Shown here piece by piece: positions 1 through 13,500 of a DNA stretch of 62,000 nt. Both the position numbers and the translations under genes were made by a program. Source of the stretch: Mesostigma viride. Taxonomy: Eukaryota > Streptophyta > Mesostigmatophyceae > Mesostigmatales > Mesostigmataceae. The stretch covers positions 1 to 62,000 of the forward strand of contig RPFO01002136.1 in NCBI GenBank assembly GCA_009746045.1. Direction: 5' to 3'. Within the stretch, counting starts at the first letter, position 1. Every line of letters starts with the position of its first letter. A model generated the notes under the pieces. That model had not been told where the DNA came from and did no database searches. It saw only the letters and a list, made by a program, of their open reading frames with translations.

Positions 1-3000
1 GGTGATGGAGCAGTGGTGATGCATTAACGCATAGGAATGGTGTGTGATGGGAGAGTGTGTGATGCCTGTAACGATGAGGATGCGTGTTGTGTATGGAGAG
101 TGGTATGCCTGTAACGTTGAGGTGTGTTTGCCTGGGAGAGTGTGTGAGCCTAGTAACGTGAGGGATGGTTGTGGTGGGAGAGTGTGCTTTGATGCTTGTA
201 TACGATGGGATGTGTTGTGATTTACAATTGGGAGAGGATGTGTAGATGCGTAACGATGAGGATGGTGTAGTGATGGGAGATGTGTGTGATGCCGTAGAAT
301 GAAGGATGGTGTTGTGATGCGAGAGTGTGTGATGCTGTATGTACATTGAAGGAGATTGGTGTTGTGATGGAGAGTGTTGATGCTGTGAAACGATGAGGAG
401 GTGGTGTGCATACAATAGGGGAGAGTGTGTGATGCCAACGTAACGATGAGGGATGGTGTGTGATACAAAGGGGAGAGTGATGGATGCCGTAACGGATGAG
501 GATGGTGTGTGAATGGCGAGAGTGTGTGATGATGCTGTAACGATGAGGATTGTGTGTGAACAATAGGGAGATGTGTGGATGCCGTAACGATGACGGGATG
601 TGCTTTGATGGAGAGTGTGTGATGCTGTAACGATGAGGCGATGAGTGTGTGTGATGGACGGAGAGTGTGTGATGCGCGATAACGAATGAGGGATGGGTGT
701 GTGATTGGAGAGTGTGTGAATGCGTTGTAACGATGAGGGATGGTGTGTGATGGAGAGTGTGTGATGCTGTAACGATGAGGGATGGTGTGTGATGGTGAGA
801 GTTGTTTGTGATTGCCGTAACGATGAGGAGGTGTGTGATGGGAGAGTGTGTGATTGCTTGTAACGATTGAGGGATGGCTGTGCTGATACAATTAGGGGAG
901 GGTGTGTGATGCTTGTAACGATGAGGATTGGTGTGTGATACAATAGGGAGAGTTGTTGTATGCTTGATAACGATGAGGATGGTGTGTGATGGAGATGTGG
1001 TGTTGATGCCGTAACGATGAGGGGGGATGGTGTGTGTGGAGAGAGTGTTGATGCCGTAACGATGAGGGATGGTGTGGATACAATAGGGGGAGAGTGTGTG
1101 ATTTGCATGTAACGCATGAGGATGGTGGTGGATACAATAGGGGAGAGTGTGTGATGCTGTGACGATGAGGATGGTGTGTGATGAGAGAGTGTGTGATGCT
1201 GTAACGATGAGGATGTGTGTGATGGGAGGTGTTGGATGCCGTAACGATAGGATGTGTGTGATGGAGAGTGTGTGATGCCGTAACGAGTAGGATGTGTGTG
1301 ATGGGAGAGTGTGTGATGCCGTAACGATGAGGGATGGTGGTGTGTGGGAGAGTGTGTGATGCCTGTAAACGAGAGGGATTGGTGTTGTGATGGAGAGTGT
1401 GTGATGCTGGTAACGATGAGGGATGGCATGTGTGATGGCGAAGTGTTGATGTCTGTAACGATGAGGATGTGTGTGATGGGGAGAGTGTGTGATGCTGGTA
1501 AGCGATGGGGATGGGTGTGTGATGGGAGAGTGGTGATGCCGAACGATGAGGGATGGTGTTGAGGGGAGAGTGTTGTGATGGCTGTAACACCGATGAATCG
1601 GGACTGGTGTATGTGATACAATAGGGGGAGAGTGTGTGTGCCTTAACGATGAGGAGATGGTGTGTGATGGGAGGGTTGTGATGCTGAACGATGGGATGGT
1701 GCTGTGAATGGGAGAGTGTGATGATGCCCGTAAACGATGAGGGATGGTGTAGTGATACAATAGGGGATGAGTGTGTGAATGACTTGTAACGATGAGGGAT
1801 GGTGTGTGATGGAGAGTGTGTTGATCTGTGTAACGATGGAGGGATGGTGCTGTGATGGAGAGTGTGTTGATGCTGTAACGATGTAGGGATGGTGTGTGAT
1901 ACAATAGGGAGAGTTGTGTGACTTGCTGTGTACGAATAGGGATGGGTGTTATACAAAGGGGAGAGGTGCTGTTGATGCTGTAACGTATGAGGGATGGTGT
2001 GTGATACAATCAGGGAGAGTGTGTGATGCTGTAACGATGAGGGATGGTGTGTGAGTACAATAGGGGAGAGTGTGTGATGCTGTAAACGATTGAGTGATGG
2101 TGCTGTGATGGGGTGTGTGATGCGTGTACGATGAGGATGGTGTGTGATCAATAGGGGAGAGTGTGTGTATGCTGTAACGATGAGGGAGGTGTTGTGATGG
2201 AGAGTGTTGATCTGCCGTAACGATGAGGGATGTGATGTGATGGGAGAGAGTGTGTGATGCCGTAACGATGAGGGATGGTGTGTCGATACAATAGGGAGAT
2301 TTGTGTGTGTGCTGTAACGATGAGGGATTGGTGTGTGATGGGAGAGTGTGTGATGCGTGTAACGATGAGATGGTGTGTGATACAATAGGGAGAGCTGTGT
2401 GATGCTGTTAACGATGAGGGATGGTGGTGAACAATAGGGGAGAGTGTGTGATGCGTATAACGATGAGGATGGTTGTTGTATGGGAGTGTTTGATGCCGAA
2501 ACGATGAGGGATGGTGTGTGATGGGAGGCAGTGTGTGATGCTTGTAACGAGAGGGATGGGTGTGTGATACAATAGGAGAGTAGTGTGATGCCGTAACGAT
2601 GAGGATGGTGTGTGACTGGCGAGAGTGTGTGGATGCCGTAACGATGAGGATGGTGTTGTGATACAATAGGGGAAGTGTGTGATGCTGTAACGATGAGGGA
2701 TGGTGTGTGATACAATAGGGAGAGTTGTGTGATGCCTGTAACGATTGAGGGATGGTTGTGTGATGTGGAGAGGTGTTGATGCGTGTAACGGATGAGGGAT
2801 GGTGTGTGATAACAATAGGGAGAGTGTGTGATGCGTACGAATTGAGGGATGGTGTGTGATTACAGATAGGGAGAGGTTGTCTATGCTGTAACGCATTAGG
2901 ATGGTGTGTGATACAATAGGGAGAGTGTTGTGATGCTTCTTGTAACGATTGAGGGATGGTGATGTGATACAATAGGGAGGGTGTTGTGATGCCACGTAGA

Positions 3001-3290
3001 TGTGTGTGATGAGAGGTGATGCTTGTAGATGAGGATGTGTTGAAAGGGAGGTGTGATTGCTAGCTAACGATGAGGGAATGTGTGTGATGAGAGTTGGATG
3101 CCAACATAGCGGGATTGGTGTGTGTGAATGTATGCGTAACGATGAGGGATGGTGTGTGATGGGAGAGTGCTGTGATGCCGTAACGATGGGGATTGGTGTG
3201 TGATGGGAGAGTGAGTGATTGCCGGTAACATGAGGATTGGTGTGTGATGGGAGAGTGTGTGATGCCCGAACCGATATGGAGTGGCTAACG
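1..3290. repeat. Degenerate G-rich minisatellite array (43/50-bp family)
   Basis: About 3.3 kb of head-to-tail units of the same family as 3663-7108, recognisable by the recurring words GTAACGATGAGGGATGG, GTGTGTGATG and ACAATAGGGGAGAG. Units differ from the consensus mostly by single-base insertions and deletions, about one every 10-20 bases (for example GAGGATGG, GAGGGATTGG, GTTGTGATGG), rather than by substitutions. That error style resembles uncorrected long-read sequence more than natural divergence. Long open frames on the minus strand are a by-product of the stop-free repeat. Confidence 0.93.
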
Positions 3291-3514
3291 AGGCTGAACA
3301 CGAGCTCGCGGCATTCATAATGGTGTCCTCTGTTTCTACAATGTTTCTCTGCTGGTTGTATATTTTTTGTTCTCTTGCCTATTATATGTATATTTTGCTT
3401 CGTCCTTTATGGGTTTCTTAGTTTCTTGGTGTTGTGGTGTGTTTGTTGCTTCATCCGTGTTGCTTTTTTAATTGATATTGTTTTTCTTTCTGGATAATCT
3501 CATCCGTTTGGATG
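3291..3514. other. T-rich non-repetitive interruption of the minisatellite
   Basis: About 220 bases that do not match the array. The plus strand is strongly T-rich with few C residues (runs such as TTTTTTGTTCTCTTGCC). No gene, tRNA or transposon end is visible. It separates the noisy part of the array from the clean part. It could be real intervening DNA or a low-quality join. Confidence 0.5.
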
Positions 3515-6500
3515 GAGACGAGTGTGTCGATGCTGTAACCGGATGAGGGAGGTGGTGATGGGAGTGTCTGTGATGCTGTAACGATGAGGGATCGGTGTGT
3601 GATTGGGAGATGTGTTTTGATGCCGTTAACGATGAGGAGATGGTGTGTGATACTCAATAGGGGAGAGTGTGTGATGCTGTAACGATGAGGGATGGTGTGT
3701 GATACAATAGGGGAGAGTGTGTGATGCTGTAACGATGAGGGATGGTGTGTGATGGGAGAGTGTGTGATGCTGTAACGATGAGGGATGGTGTGTGATACAA
3801 TAGGGGAGAGTGTGTGATGCTGTAACGATGAGGGATGGTGTGTGATACAATAGGGGAGAGTGTGTGATGCTGTAACGATGAGGGATGGTGTGTGATACAA
3901 TAGGGGAGAGTGTGTGATGCTGTAACGATGAGGGATGGTGTGTGATACAATAGGGGAGGTGTGTGATGCTGTAACGATGAGGGATGGTGTGTGATGGGAG
4001 AGTGTGTGATGCTGTAACGATGAGGGATGGTGTGTGATACAATAGGGGAGAGTGTGTGATGCTGTAACGATGAGGGATGGTGTGTGATGGGAGAGTGTGT
4101 GATGCCGTAACGATGAGGGATGGTGTGTGATGGGAGAGTGTGTGATGCCGTAACGATGAGGGATGGTGTGTGATGGGAGAGTGTGTGATGCCGTAACGAT
4201 GAGGGATGGTGTGTGATGGGAGAGTGTGTGATGCTGTAACGATGAGGGATGGTGTGTGATGGGAGAGTGTGTGATGCTGTAACGATGAGGGATGGTGTGT
4301 GATGGGAGAGTGTGTGATGCCGTAACGATGAGGGATGGTGTGTGATACAATAGGGGAGAGTGTGTGATGCCGTAACGATGAGGGATGGTGTGTGATGGGA
4401 GAGTGTGTGATGCCGTAACGATGAGGGATGGTGTGTGATGGGAGAGTGTGTGATGCTGTAACGATGAGGGATGGTGTGTGATGGGAGAGTGTGTGATGCT
4501 GTAACGATGAGGGATGGTGTGTGATGGGAGAGTGTGTGATGCTGTAACGATGAGGGATGGTGTGTGATGGGAGAGTGTGTGATGCCGTAACGATGAGGGA
4601 TGGTGTGTGATGGGAGAGTGTGTGATGCCGTAACGATGAGGGATGGTGTGTGATGGGAGAGTGTGTGATGCTGTAACGATGAGGGATGGTGTGTGATGGG
4701 AGAGTGTGTGATGCTGTAACGATGAGGGATGGTGTGTGATGGGAGAGTGTGTGATGCTGTAACGATGAGGGATGGTGTGTGATGGGAGAGTGTGTGATGC
4801 TGTAACGATGAGGGATGGTGTGTGATGGGAGAGTGTGTGATGCTGTAACGATGAGGGATGGTGTGTGATGGGAGAGTGTGTGATGCTGTAACGATGAGGG
4901 ATGGTGTGTGATGGGAGAGTGTGTGATGCTGTAACGATGAGGGATGGTGTGTGATACAATAGGGGAGAGTGTGTGATGCTGTAACGATGAGGGATGGTGT
5001 GTGATGGGAGAGTGTGTGATGCTGTAACGATGAGGGATGGTGTGTGATGGGAGAGTGTGTGATGCTGTAACGATGAGGGATGGTGTGTGATGGGAGAGTG
5101 TGTGATGCCGTAACGATGAGGGATGGTGTGTGATGGGAGAGTGTGTGATGCTGTAACGATGAGGGATGGTGTGTGATGGGAGAGTGTGTGATGCTGTAAC
5201 GATGAGGGATGGTGTGTGATACAATAGGGAGAGTGTGTGATGCTGTAACGATGAGGGATGGTGTGTGATGGGAGAGTGTGTGATGCTGTAACGATGAGGG
5301 ATGGTGTGTGATGGGAGAGTGTGTGATGCCGTAACGATGAGGGATGGTGTGTGATACAATAGGGGAGAGTGTGTGATGCTGTAACGATGAGGGATGGTGT
5401 GTGATGGGAGAGTGTGTGATGCTGTAACGATGAGGGATGGTGTGTGATACAATAGGGGAGAGTGTGTGATGCTGTAACGATGAGGGATGGTGTGTGATGG
5501 GAGAGTGTGTGATGCTGTAACGATGAGGGATGGTGTGTGATGGGAGAGTGTGTGATGCTGTAACGATGAGGGATGGTGTGTGATGGGAGAGTGTGTGATG
5601 CTGTAACGATGAGGGATGGTGTGTGATGGGAGAGTGTGTGATGCCGTAACGATGAGGGATGGTGTGTGATGGGAGAGTGTGTGATGCCGTAACGATGAGG
5701 GATGGTGTGTGATACAATAGGGGAGAGTGTGTGATGCTGTAACGATGAGGGATGGTGTGTGATACAATAGGGGAGAGTGTGTGATGCTGTAACGATGAGG
5801 GATGGTGTGTGATGGGAGAGTGTGTGATGCCGTAACGATGAGGGATGGTGTGTGATACAATAGGGGAGAGTGTGTGATGCTGTAACGATGAGGGATGGTG
5901 TGTGATGGGAGAGTGTGTGATGCTGTAACGATGAGGGATGGTGTGTGATGGGAGAGTGTGTGATGCTGTAACGATGAGGGATGGTGTGTGATACAATAGG
6001 GGAGAGTGTGTGATGCCGTAACGATGAGGGATGGTGTGTGATACAATAGGGGAGAGTGTGTGATGCTGTAACGATGAGGGATGGTGTGTGATGGGAGAGT
6101 GTGTGATGCCGTAACGATGAGGGATGGTGTGTGATGGGAGAGTGTGTGATGCTGTGACGATGAGGGATGGTGTGTGATGGGAGAGTGTGTGATGCTGTGA
6201 CGATGAGGGATGGTGTGTGATACAATAGGGGAGAGTGTGTGATGCTGTAACGATGAGGGATGGTGTGTGATGGGAGAGTGTGTGATGCTGTAACGATGAG
6301 GGATGGTGTGTGATGGGAGAGTGTGTGATGCTGTAACGATGAGGGATGGTGTGTGATACAATAGGGGAGAGTGTGTGATGCCGTAACGATGAGGGATGGT
6401 GTGTGATGGGAGAGTGTGTGATGCTGTGACGATGAGGGATGGTGTGTGATGGGAGAGTGTGTGATGCTGTGACGATGAGGGATGGTGTGTGATACAATAG

Positions 6501-7108
6501 GGGAGAGTGTGTGATGCCGTAACGATGAGGGATGGTGTGTGATACAATAGGGGAGAGTGTGTGATGCTGTAACGATGAGGGATGGTGTGTGATACAATAG
6601 GGGAGAGTGTGTGATGCTGTAACGATGAGGGATGGTGTGTGATGGGAGAGTGTGTGATGCTGTAACGATGAGGGATGGTGTGTGATACAATAGGGGAGAG
6701 TGTGTGATGCTGTAACGATGAGGGATGGTGTGTGATGGGAGAGTGTGTGATGCCGTAACGATGAGGGATGGTGTGTGATACAATAGGGGAGTGTGTGATG
6801 CCGTAACGATGAGGGATGGTGTGTGATGGGAGAGTGTGTGATGCCGTAACGATGAGGGATGGTGTGTGATGGGAGAGTGTGTGATGCTGTGACGATGAGG
6901 GATGGTGTGTGATACAATAGGGGAGAGTGTGTGATGCTGTAACGATGAGGGATGGTGTGTGATACAATAGGGGAGAGTGTGTGATGCTGTAACGATGAGG
7001 GATGGTGTGTGATGGGAGAGTGTGTGATGCTGTAACGATGAGGGATGGTGTGTGATACAATAGGGGAGAGTGTGTGATGCTGTAACGATGAGGGATGGTG
7101 TGTGATAC
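3515..7108. repeat. Homogeneous 43/50-bp two-length minisatellite array
   Basis: Roughly 75-80 head-to-tail units, nearly identical after about 3663. The short unit is 43 bp. The long unit is 50 bp and differs by a 7-bp insertion (ACAATAG) after GTGTGTGAT. A second polymorphism is GCTGTAACG, GCCGTAACG or GCTGTGACG at the unit junction. Long and short units are interspersed irregularly. Each unit contains an internal near-duplication of GTGTGTGATG, suggesting it grew from a shorter repeat. The plus strand is very G-rich and C-poor. All three minus frames stay open for more than 3 kb because the unit lacks stops and its lengths are not multiples of three. No host protein is implied. The array ends abruptly within a unit at 7108. 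It lies just upstream of the first visible SEC6 exon, so it may sit in a SEC6 intron. Confidence 0.95.
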
Positions 7109-7286
7109 AGCGGCGCGATGCAGCATGCAAGGAATGCTGCGGGGTAGAGCTCTGCTCACAGGTCGCATTAGCCTTTCTGTTGCAGGAACTTGAAGGCTAC
7201 GGTACAGAGCTGTGTACTGTGTTTGTGGAGCGCTTACTAACGTTTGCTTGAGCTGCGTGGTGGGCATGTGGGAGGGCAGTTGCGAA

Positions 7287-7332
<46 letters not shown>

Positions 7333-7517
7333 CCAGGGATCCCACTTTGTGCCTGCCATCATTGTGCCGCAATGTCCCTGGTCCGTGCCTCCCTTCACCA
7401 TGCACAGTCCATCCAATCACCCTGTTGCGCTGTCCTGGCACTCTAAGCTATTGTGCATTCGCTGACGCTCTCTGCTGCTCGTGGGTTTGGGACGTCTCTC
7501 CTGGTGACATGTGGCAG
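7109..7517. other. Unique spacer with a 39-A tract, upstream of the first visible SEC6 exon
   Basis: Non-repetitive DNA between the minisatellite and the SEC6 splice acceptor. It holds an uninterrupted A tract at 7290-7328, which could be a retroposed poly(A) tail or simple slippage. A splice-acceptor-like TTTCTGTTGCAG ends at 7182, but the following frame does not resemble the SEC6 N-terminus. It reads best as intron sequence. Confidence 0.55.
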
Positions 7518-10500
7518 CGGCTAGCCACGTTGGAGGGCCGCAGCCGCGTCGTGCGAGAAGAAATGGAGCGTTCGGGAAAGTACAGCATCGACGACAGCAA
7601 GCTGCAGTGAGTGAAGCGCCGGAATGTCTCTGTCTCACGCGCAGTAAAGAACTGGCGGATGCCACCCCATGTTTTACGGCATATTTTACGGCATGTCTTA
7701 TAACATGTCTTATGACATGTTTTAAGTCAGAAATCTTTTGAGACCGCATTGGTACGTTTCGTCGCTTTTCTTTGCTTGGCTTGGGGGATTGTTATCCTGC
7801 CAAGGCATTGGTAAGGTGGCAACGATGAGGCAGACATGCCACACTGTCACCGGATGTCAGTCCCCTCAACTGAGAAACAGCACTGTGCATGTGTGCATAG
7901 CAGTTGCTGGCTGAAGCGATTCCAAGTAGGATGCTGAACAGGTAGCCAACAGCCCTCCCCCAGGTCCCCACGTGCTTTCATTGCTAACATGGTGGAGCTG
8001 GTTGGCACTTGACAGCCTGCTGTACTGCGCTATTTGTCCTTTTTGGTGGGGTTCGCGTGGTGCTGGCTGTCGCCTATGCCAGGGGCCACTTTGACCACGT
8101 GGACAAGGCCATGCAGCAGTTTGAGGAGACGCTGTGGAGGCACCTGGCCAACTGCGTGCACCTGGGGAAGACGAGGTGAGCTGGCAGACACCGCTGCTGC
8201 CCTTCAATGCTGCTGATTCGGATGATCCTAATCATGATTGAAGGCCAGCTGCGGCAATCGGATGGATATGCTTACACGTCTGATTGGTCCCACATGAAAG
8301 CTACCCTATGCATGCCATGTTATAAGGAAGGAAATAATTTCCCTGTGTCAGAGTGTGTCTGCTGAGAGGAAAGGACTTGCGATTCTCAAGGCTTTTGCCA
8401 CATTATCAATGAGACAACCAATGAGGCTTCACGTCATGATTTGAGACTCCACATGTGTTTTTCTCAGGCGGGACGTTAATAGTGGATGGACTTGGCGACA
8501 ACTTTGAAAGCAACAAGTGAGCAGCCTTTGCTCTAAATGGCCTGGTAGATACTATTAAAATTTGGCCTGTCTGTTTTCTCATGCAGCTCGGCATTGCGGA
8601 GATGGATCTGATGATGGCCCGGCTGTGGAAATGTCCAAGTGCAAGGCCAGTAAATGCCACAAGCCTGTAGTACCTTGCCTTTGTGTGTTTTACTAAGGGT
8701 GCTGTGCATTTGAATAATGGATGTCCCTGCACCGTTTGGCTATACTGGTGCAAGGGTAAGCATTGACCTTTCTGTCTAATAGGCCCAACCACCTGCCCCC
8801 AACTGCTAACTTGTATTATTGCTTTCTGTTTTCTCCCTTCTCCTTGTGGTCTTACGTGGCAATTCGCATCGCAACGAACATCGCTGGCACTCCTGACCCT
8901 CCTCGGAACTGGCCAGCCCGGCAACCCTTGTGCGCGTGGCCAAGTAAGTATGCCTCCTCGGCTGTCCCTGGCTGTCTTCTTTCAAGTCTGCTAGCCTTGC
9001 CATTTACAAAACATCCGGCGCCATTGAGTCAGCAGGCCACCACACATGTGATGTGTCAAAGTTGCACGGGCATTAATTGAATGCGCATCAGTCCTTGGCG
9101 ACCCCTGGCAGCAAGAAGGACATCCTGATGAACGTCTTTTAGTGTCAGAGTTTAGGAAATACAGGAGAAGCTTTCGGAAATCATGACTGCATCAGGTTTT
9201 TTAACAACACGCGGCTCCTCAAGGTCAATGTTGGGCTGTACTATAGCCTTGCGGCCATGGTTTTTTATCACTCAGAAAGGCTCAAAGATGGCTGCACCTT
9301 ATGCCCCGCTCGCCACCAACCCCAGGGTGGTCGAGCTGCAAGAGAAGGTGGACGAGGCGCTGGCCAGGGACCTGGCCGCCAAGTCGCGGGGCGGCTCCCA
9401 GGGCGGGGGCAAGCCCAAGAGTGGTCGTGAGAAGAACTATCTGCGCAAGTTCCGTGACCAGCTGGACGCGTCGGTGGAGGACCGTTTCGCCACGCTGCTG
9501 CCGCAGGTGTGGGGCGGGGCGGATTTGAGACTTCCCACTCTTGTTATTGGGGGAGCTGTCACCCGGCTTGTCAATCGGTATCGGGGCTGACCCGATTGCA
9601 GTTCTATATGGGATGGGGAAGGCACAGAAGCGCACAGGGAGAGACACGCAAACAGGCAAGGGCATGAGATGGTGGCAAAAAGACAAACAATTTGTATAAA
9701 GGCCGTGTCGATGGGTTCCAGGAAGGGAGTTTGCCAGTTTCCAATCTACATGGGCTTTCTGCCGTGCTTCGCAATCCAGGATCAATGTAGTTTCACATGT
9801 GCGTGTTGCATCCCCCTGTCAGCGCAGGCGCAACAATGCCCGGTCATTCCAGCCGGCGTACTCCCCCGCCTGTGTCTTTCTGGAAGCGTAGTTGTGCATA
9901 TTGCCGTTGTGCTGCCAATCAGCGTGGAAGGCTCCGGGCACTTTCTCTTTGTTATGCCCATGGCCGTTTCGAAAGCTGCCTCTCCCTGAATGCTGCATCC
10001 CTTCCTTTACTTATCTTAGTATTGGAGCAATTGACCATCATTTATCAGCGAAGACAAGATTCTGCTAACACTAGTGCAAAACTTAAGTACCATAGCCCCT
10101 TTTTTTCATGGCTCTGGCATCTTGACCACGCTGCGCAGGCAAGAAGATGACCTGCGTCTCATGGCTTCCCCCCTCTGCTGACAGCTTGTTCAATACTCGT
10201 GCCATGTGCTTGCCTTGTGTGGCGGTGCTTGCCTTGTGTGGTGGTGCTTGCCTTGTGTGGTGGTGCTTGCCTTGTGTGTCATTTATTCGCATGGTCATCT
10301 TCATCTTTATGCTGGCGCCCGCAGTTCCTCACCGAAGACATCACCGTGTCGCTGCAGGCAGCAGGGCTGGTACGCTTGGCTCTTGATCCTGAACCGGTTC
10401 TTGAATCATGCCTCTAAATGGGTCCTGCCTTATTGTCTTATGGCCCTGACCAGTATGGTCAATACATTAAATTTGCCGTTTGAACATCCTGGCTCGCTTG

Positions 10501-13500
10501 CTGCCCTCACACGATGTTTAAATCTTCTCTCTTTAAAGAGATGCTGATCTAGGTGCGCCTCCAGTAAAGGCCTACTAGATCGCACCCTCCATTGTATAAA
10601 TCTGAAAACATGTCAAGCAGGATGGAGATGTTACTTCTGGGGGCATAGAAAGGTGTGCCCTAGTAATCAGGGGGCACCTTTCTTCCTCTTCCTTTGTCTG
10701 ACTCAGCGAAATCCTATCGGTTCCTGCTAGCGCCATGCCTGCGCACATGCGCGTGCCCAGCGTGTTTGTCACCTGCCGTAAACGCGGCCATGTATTTGAC
10801 TGCTAACATAAACTGCTATGTCGTACGTCTCTACGCCCGCGCCTGCTCGCAGCTGCTGGGGCAGCTCATCGACGTCTACGACTACGTGGTGCCCTGCTTC
10901 CCGCCACGGTGAGGCCGCAACCTGCACGGACGAATGCTTGCACGCTTGCGACCAGCGACGGACCTGTCGGTTATAGGAATTAGGAGTGCTCGTTTGTTAG
11001 AGAATGGCTCGCTGGCTACGGCTTCGCAGGGCCGCCCACTAGGAAGGCTGTCTAGGCTCATTATCCCCCTTCCCTCTTGCGCGAAGCTTTAGGGTTTAGT
11101 CTCTTCTTGCGCGAAGCTTGCCTGTTGGTTCTGGACCATGTTCTGTGGCGCTGCCTGCGGTCATGTGCCCAAGCCAGCGGCTATTTCCTAAGGGAAAGCC
11201 CTGTGGGCAGTGCCAGGGACATGATACCGCGTCTATGGGATAGCTTGTGGACTGGGGGGGGGGGGCTCTTCGGTGGGAGTCCGCACCATGGGCCATGTGG
11301 GCTCCCGTCTCACTGGGTGGGCTCGCCTGTGACGCACACCACCGATTGGGTGCTGACATGATACTTCTCGTAGTCTGATATCATTCAACATCTTGCATGC
11401 TGACTTAGGTTCAATAATGCCACTTTTATCCTAATTAATGTTATGCCTAATGGGCCTGTTACGTAGATGCTATGTCTCACTCGTTGTGCCTGTCCTGTCC
11501 CTGCTCCCCCCGCCCCAATACCCCCCCACCCCTCCACCCCCAGGTTCGAGCTGTTTGGCATCGTTGCGCTCAGCTTCCACATGCACTTTGCGGCGATGCT
11601 GAAGAGCTTTAGTGACCGTGCGGAGGACCTGTCGAATACCGACATCCTCAAGGTGGGCACGTGGTGGTATTGTTGTTATAGTGCCATTTATGAGGCCTTT
11701 ATACCATTTGTGAGGGGTATGTTGGCATGTATAGCATTCATGAAGCGTATGTATAGCATACATCCTAGGGGATGATTAGATGATGGTAAGGCGCTAGTCG
11801 TGCACGCACACACGTAGGGCACCATGTTGGCATGTGCCTCCGCTGGGGATGGCAAGCTGCTGGCAGGCAATCGACTAGGGTATCCTGTCCGATGCTGGAA
11901 CTACTGATGGGCTCAAGAGTGGCGGCGTAGTGCTATATATAGTGGCGCATGTTGTATATATCGCACGGATCTAGCTAGATAGATAGATGCCAGGGGAAAG
12001 GTAGAGATAGACCTGCTGGCGCATATACTGGTGTGTTTCTCTGGCACATAGTTATCTGCTTGGCATGGCGTGGTTGCTGTGCCTGGTTGGTCATCGTGGG
12101 TCACCCCCTGTCTTATGGCTTGACGAGACCCTTTTAGCGATTGTTCCTTGCACTCAGTCTCGTGACGGCGGCCAGCGGATGATAGAATGCAGCAGCTTTC
12201 TGTCACTGTCTTTGACAGGTCCTCACCCTTTCACTCCTTCACCACACAGCAATAATATCGTGAGCGCGAACCCAACCTTACCCCATAAGACAGAGAGTAT
12301 GCTATGTATGGTAGGGTAGGGTAGCCTATGAATGTTGATCGCAATGCGGTATGAACTGCTGGGAAAGTGGTCTCGCGCTGATGTTGTCCCAAGTCAAACT
12401 AGGTATTGCAAGCTATTCGTTTTTCCAGCCAGCATTTGTTGCCTGTACGTGATGATTACATTCACATCATGTATGGAATGATGTCTCCGCATGCGCAATT
12501 GTTGCGATGGCCGCACTGCGACGGGTGGCGGTATCATGCCTTGCAGGTGATGAACTGGGTGGGCTACTACCAGAACCGGCTCACCCAGTACGGGTTGGAC
12601 CAGACCCTGGGACCCCTGGGTAACCAGGAGGACGCGCGCGTGGGCCTGCGGGTGCTGGGGGATGTGTACATAGTCCGCATGACAGAGACCATGAAGGCAA
12701 GTGGGCTGTGACGGATACCGTACATTGTGGCCTTTGGGGACTTGTCCTGGGCCACTGTACCGTCCTGGATCCTATAGTATCTTGCCAAAGACTTCAGTGT
12801 CGCCATGTTGGTTGTGGAGAAGTTGGGTTCTCGTCGTCTCTTCAGCAGCATCTGGCCAGAACGTCTCAGGGCATATCTCAGCAGCATCTGGCCAGAACGA
12901 CTCAGGGCATATCTCAGCTTGGTGACGTGCGCAGCACTGTGGGGGATGCTGTAGGGATTCTGCAGGGGATGCTTATTGTATGGCTACAATAAGAATCCAA
13001 GGCGCATGAGACTTTGTTTGCAAGGAGGAGAATTTGTCTCCAACATGAACATGGGTACAAGGATGGCTTGCCTGCGAGCATCGAGGGTTTTCGGTTCTGG
13101 TTAGTGGTGATATTTGCTGCGCAGACACGTAGGAGTATTGTCGTAGCTGCTGGTCACATTTGTTTTATGTTCCAGATTTGCACGGCGGCACTACCTGATT
13201 CTAGCATTCCTCCCAAATCACTGCAACCCCCCCCCCTCTACCCCTTTCCCCTAACGTGATCCCGCCCCTGCATCCTTCCCCAATCTACTATTAATAAATG
13301 ATTAGCCCCTTCCTATCTTCCTTCCACAAGCATTCATGCTGATTTTGGTTTTGCCCCAATGCGCCCCCGCCATCCTTCCCCAATCCACCCCCATCGCCTC
13401 TGACAACCACCCTTCCCACTACTGTCCTCCTCCTGCCAGTCCCCCCTTCCCTTGCCTGTGGTTTTATTGTTTTGGAAGGCCATCAACCCGGCAGCATCGT

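Noticed and set aside
1-7108. Possible CRISPR array
   Set aside because: Units are contiguous and near-identical, with no unique spacers, and the setting is eukaryotic.
7173-7245. Additional SEC6 exon after TTTCTGTTGCAG
   Set aside because: The frame that follows (ELEGYGTELCTVFVERLL) does not resemble SEC6 and no donor keeps phase with the exon at 7518.
222-7441. Very long minus-strand open frames (up to 1,271 codons) of the HTPSLIVTASH type
   Set aside because: All three minus frames are open at once because the minisatellite lacks stops. Unit lengths of 43 and 50 bp rotate the frame and there is no gene context.
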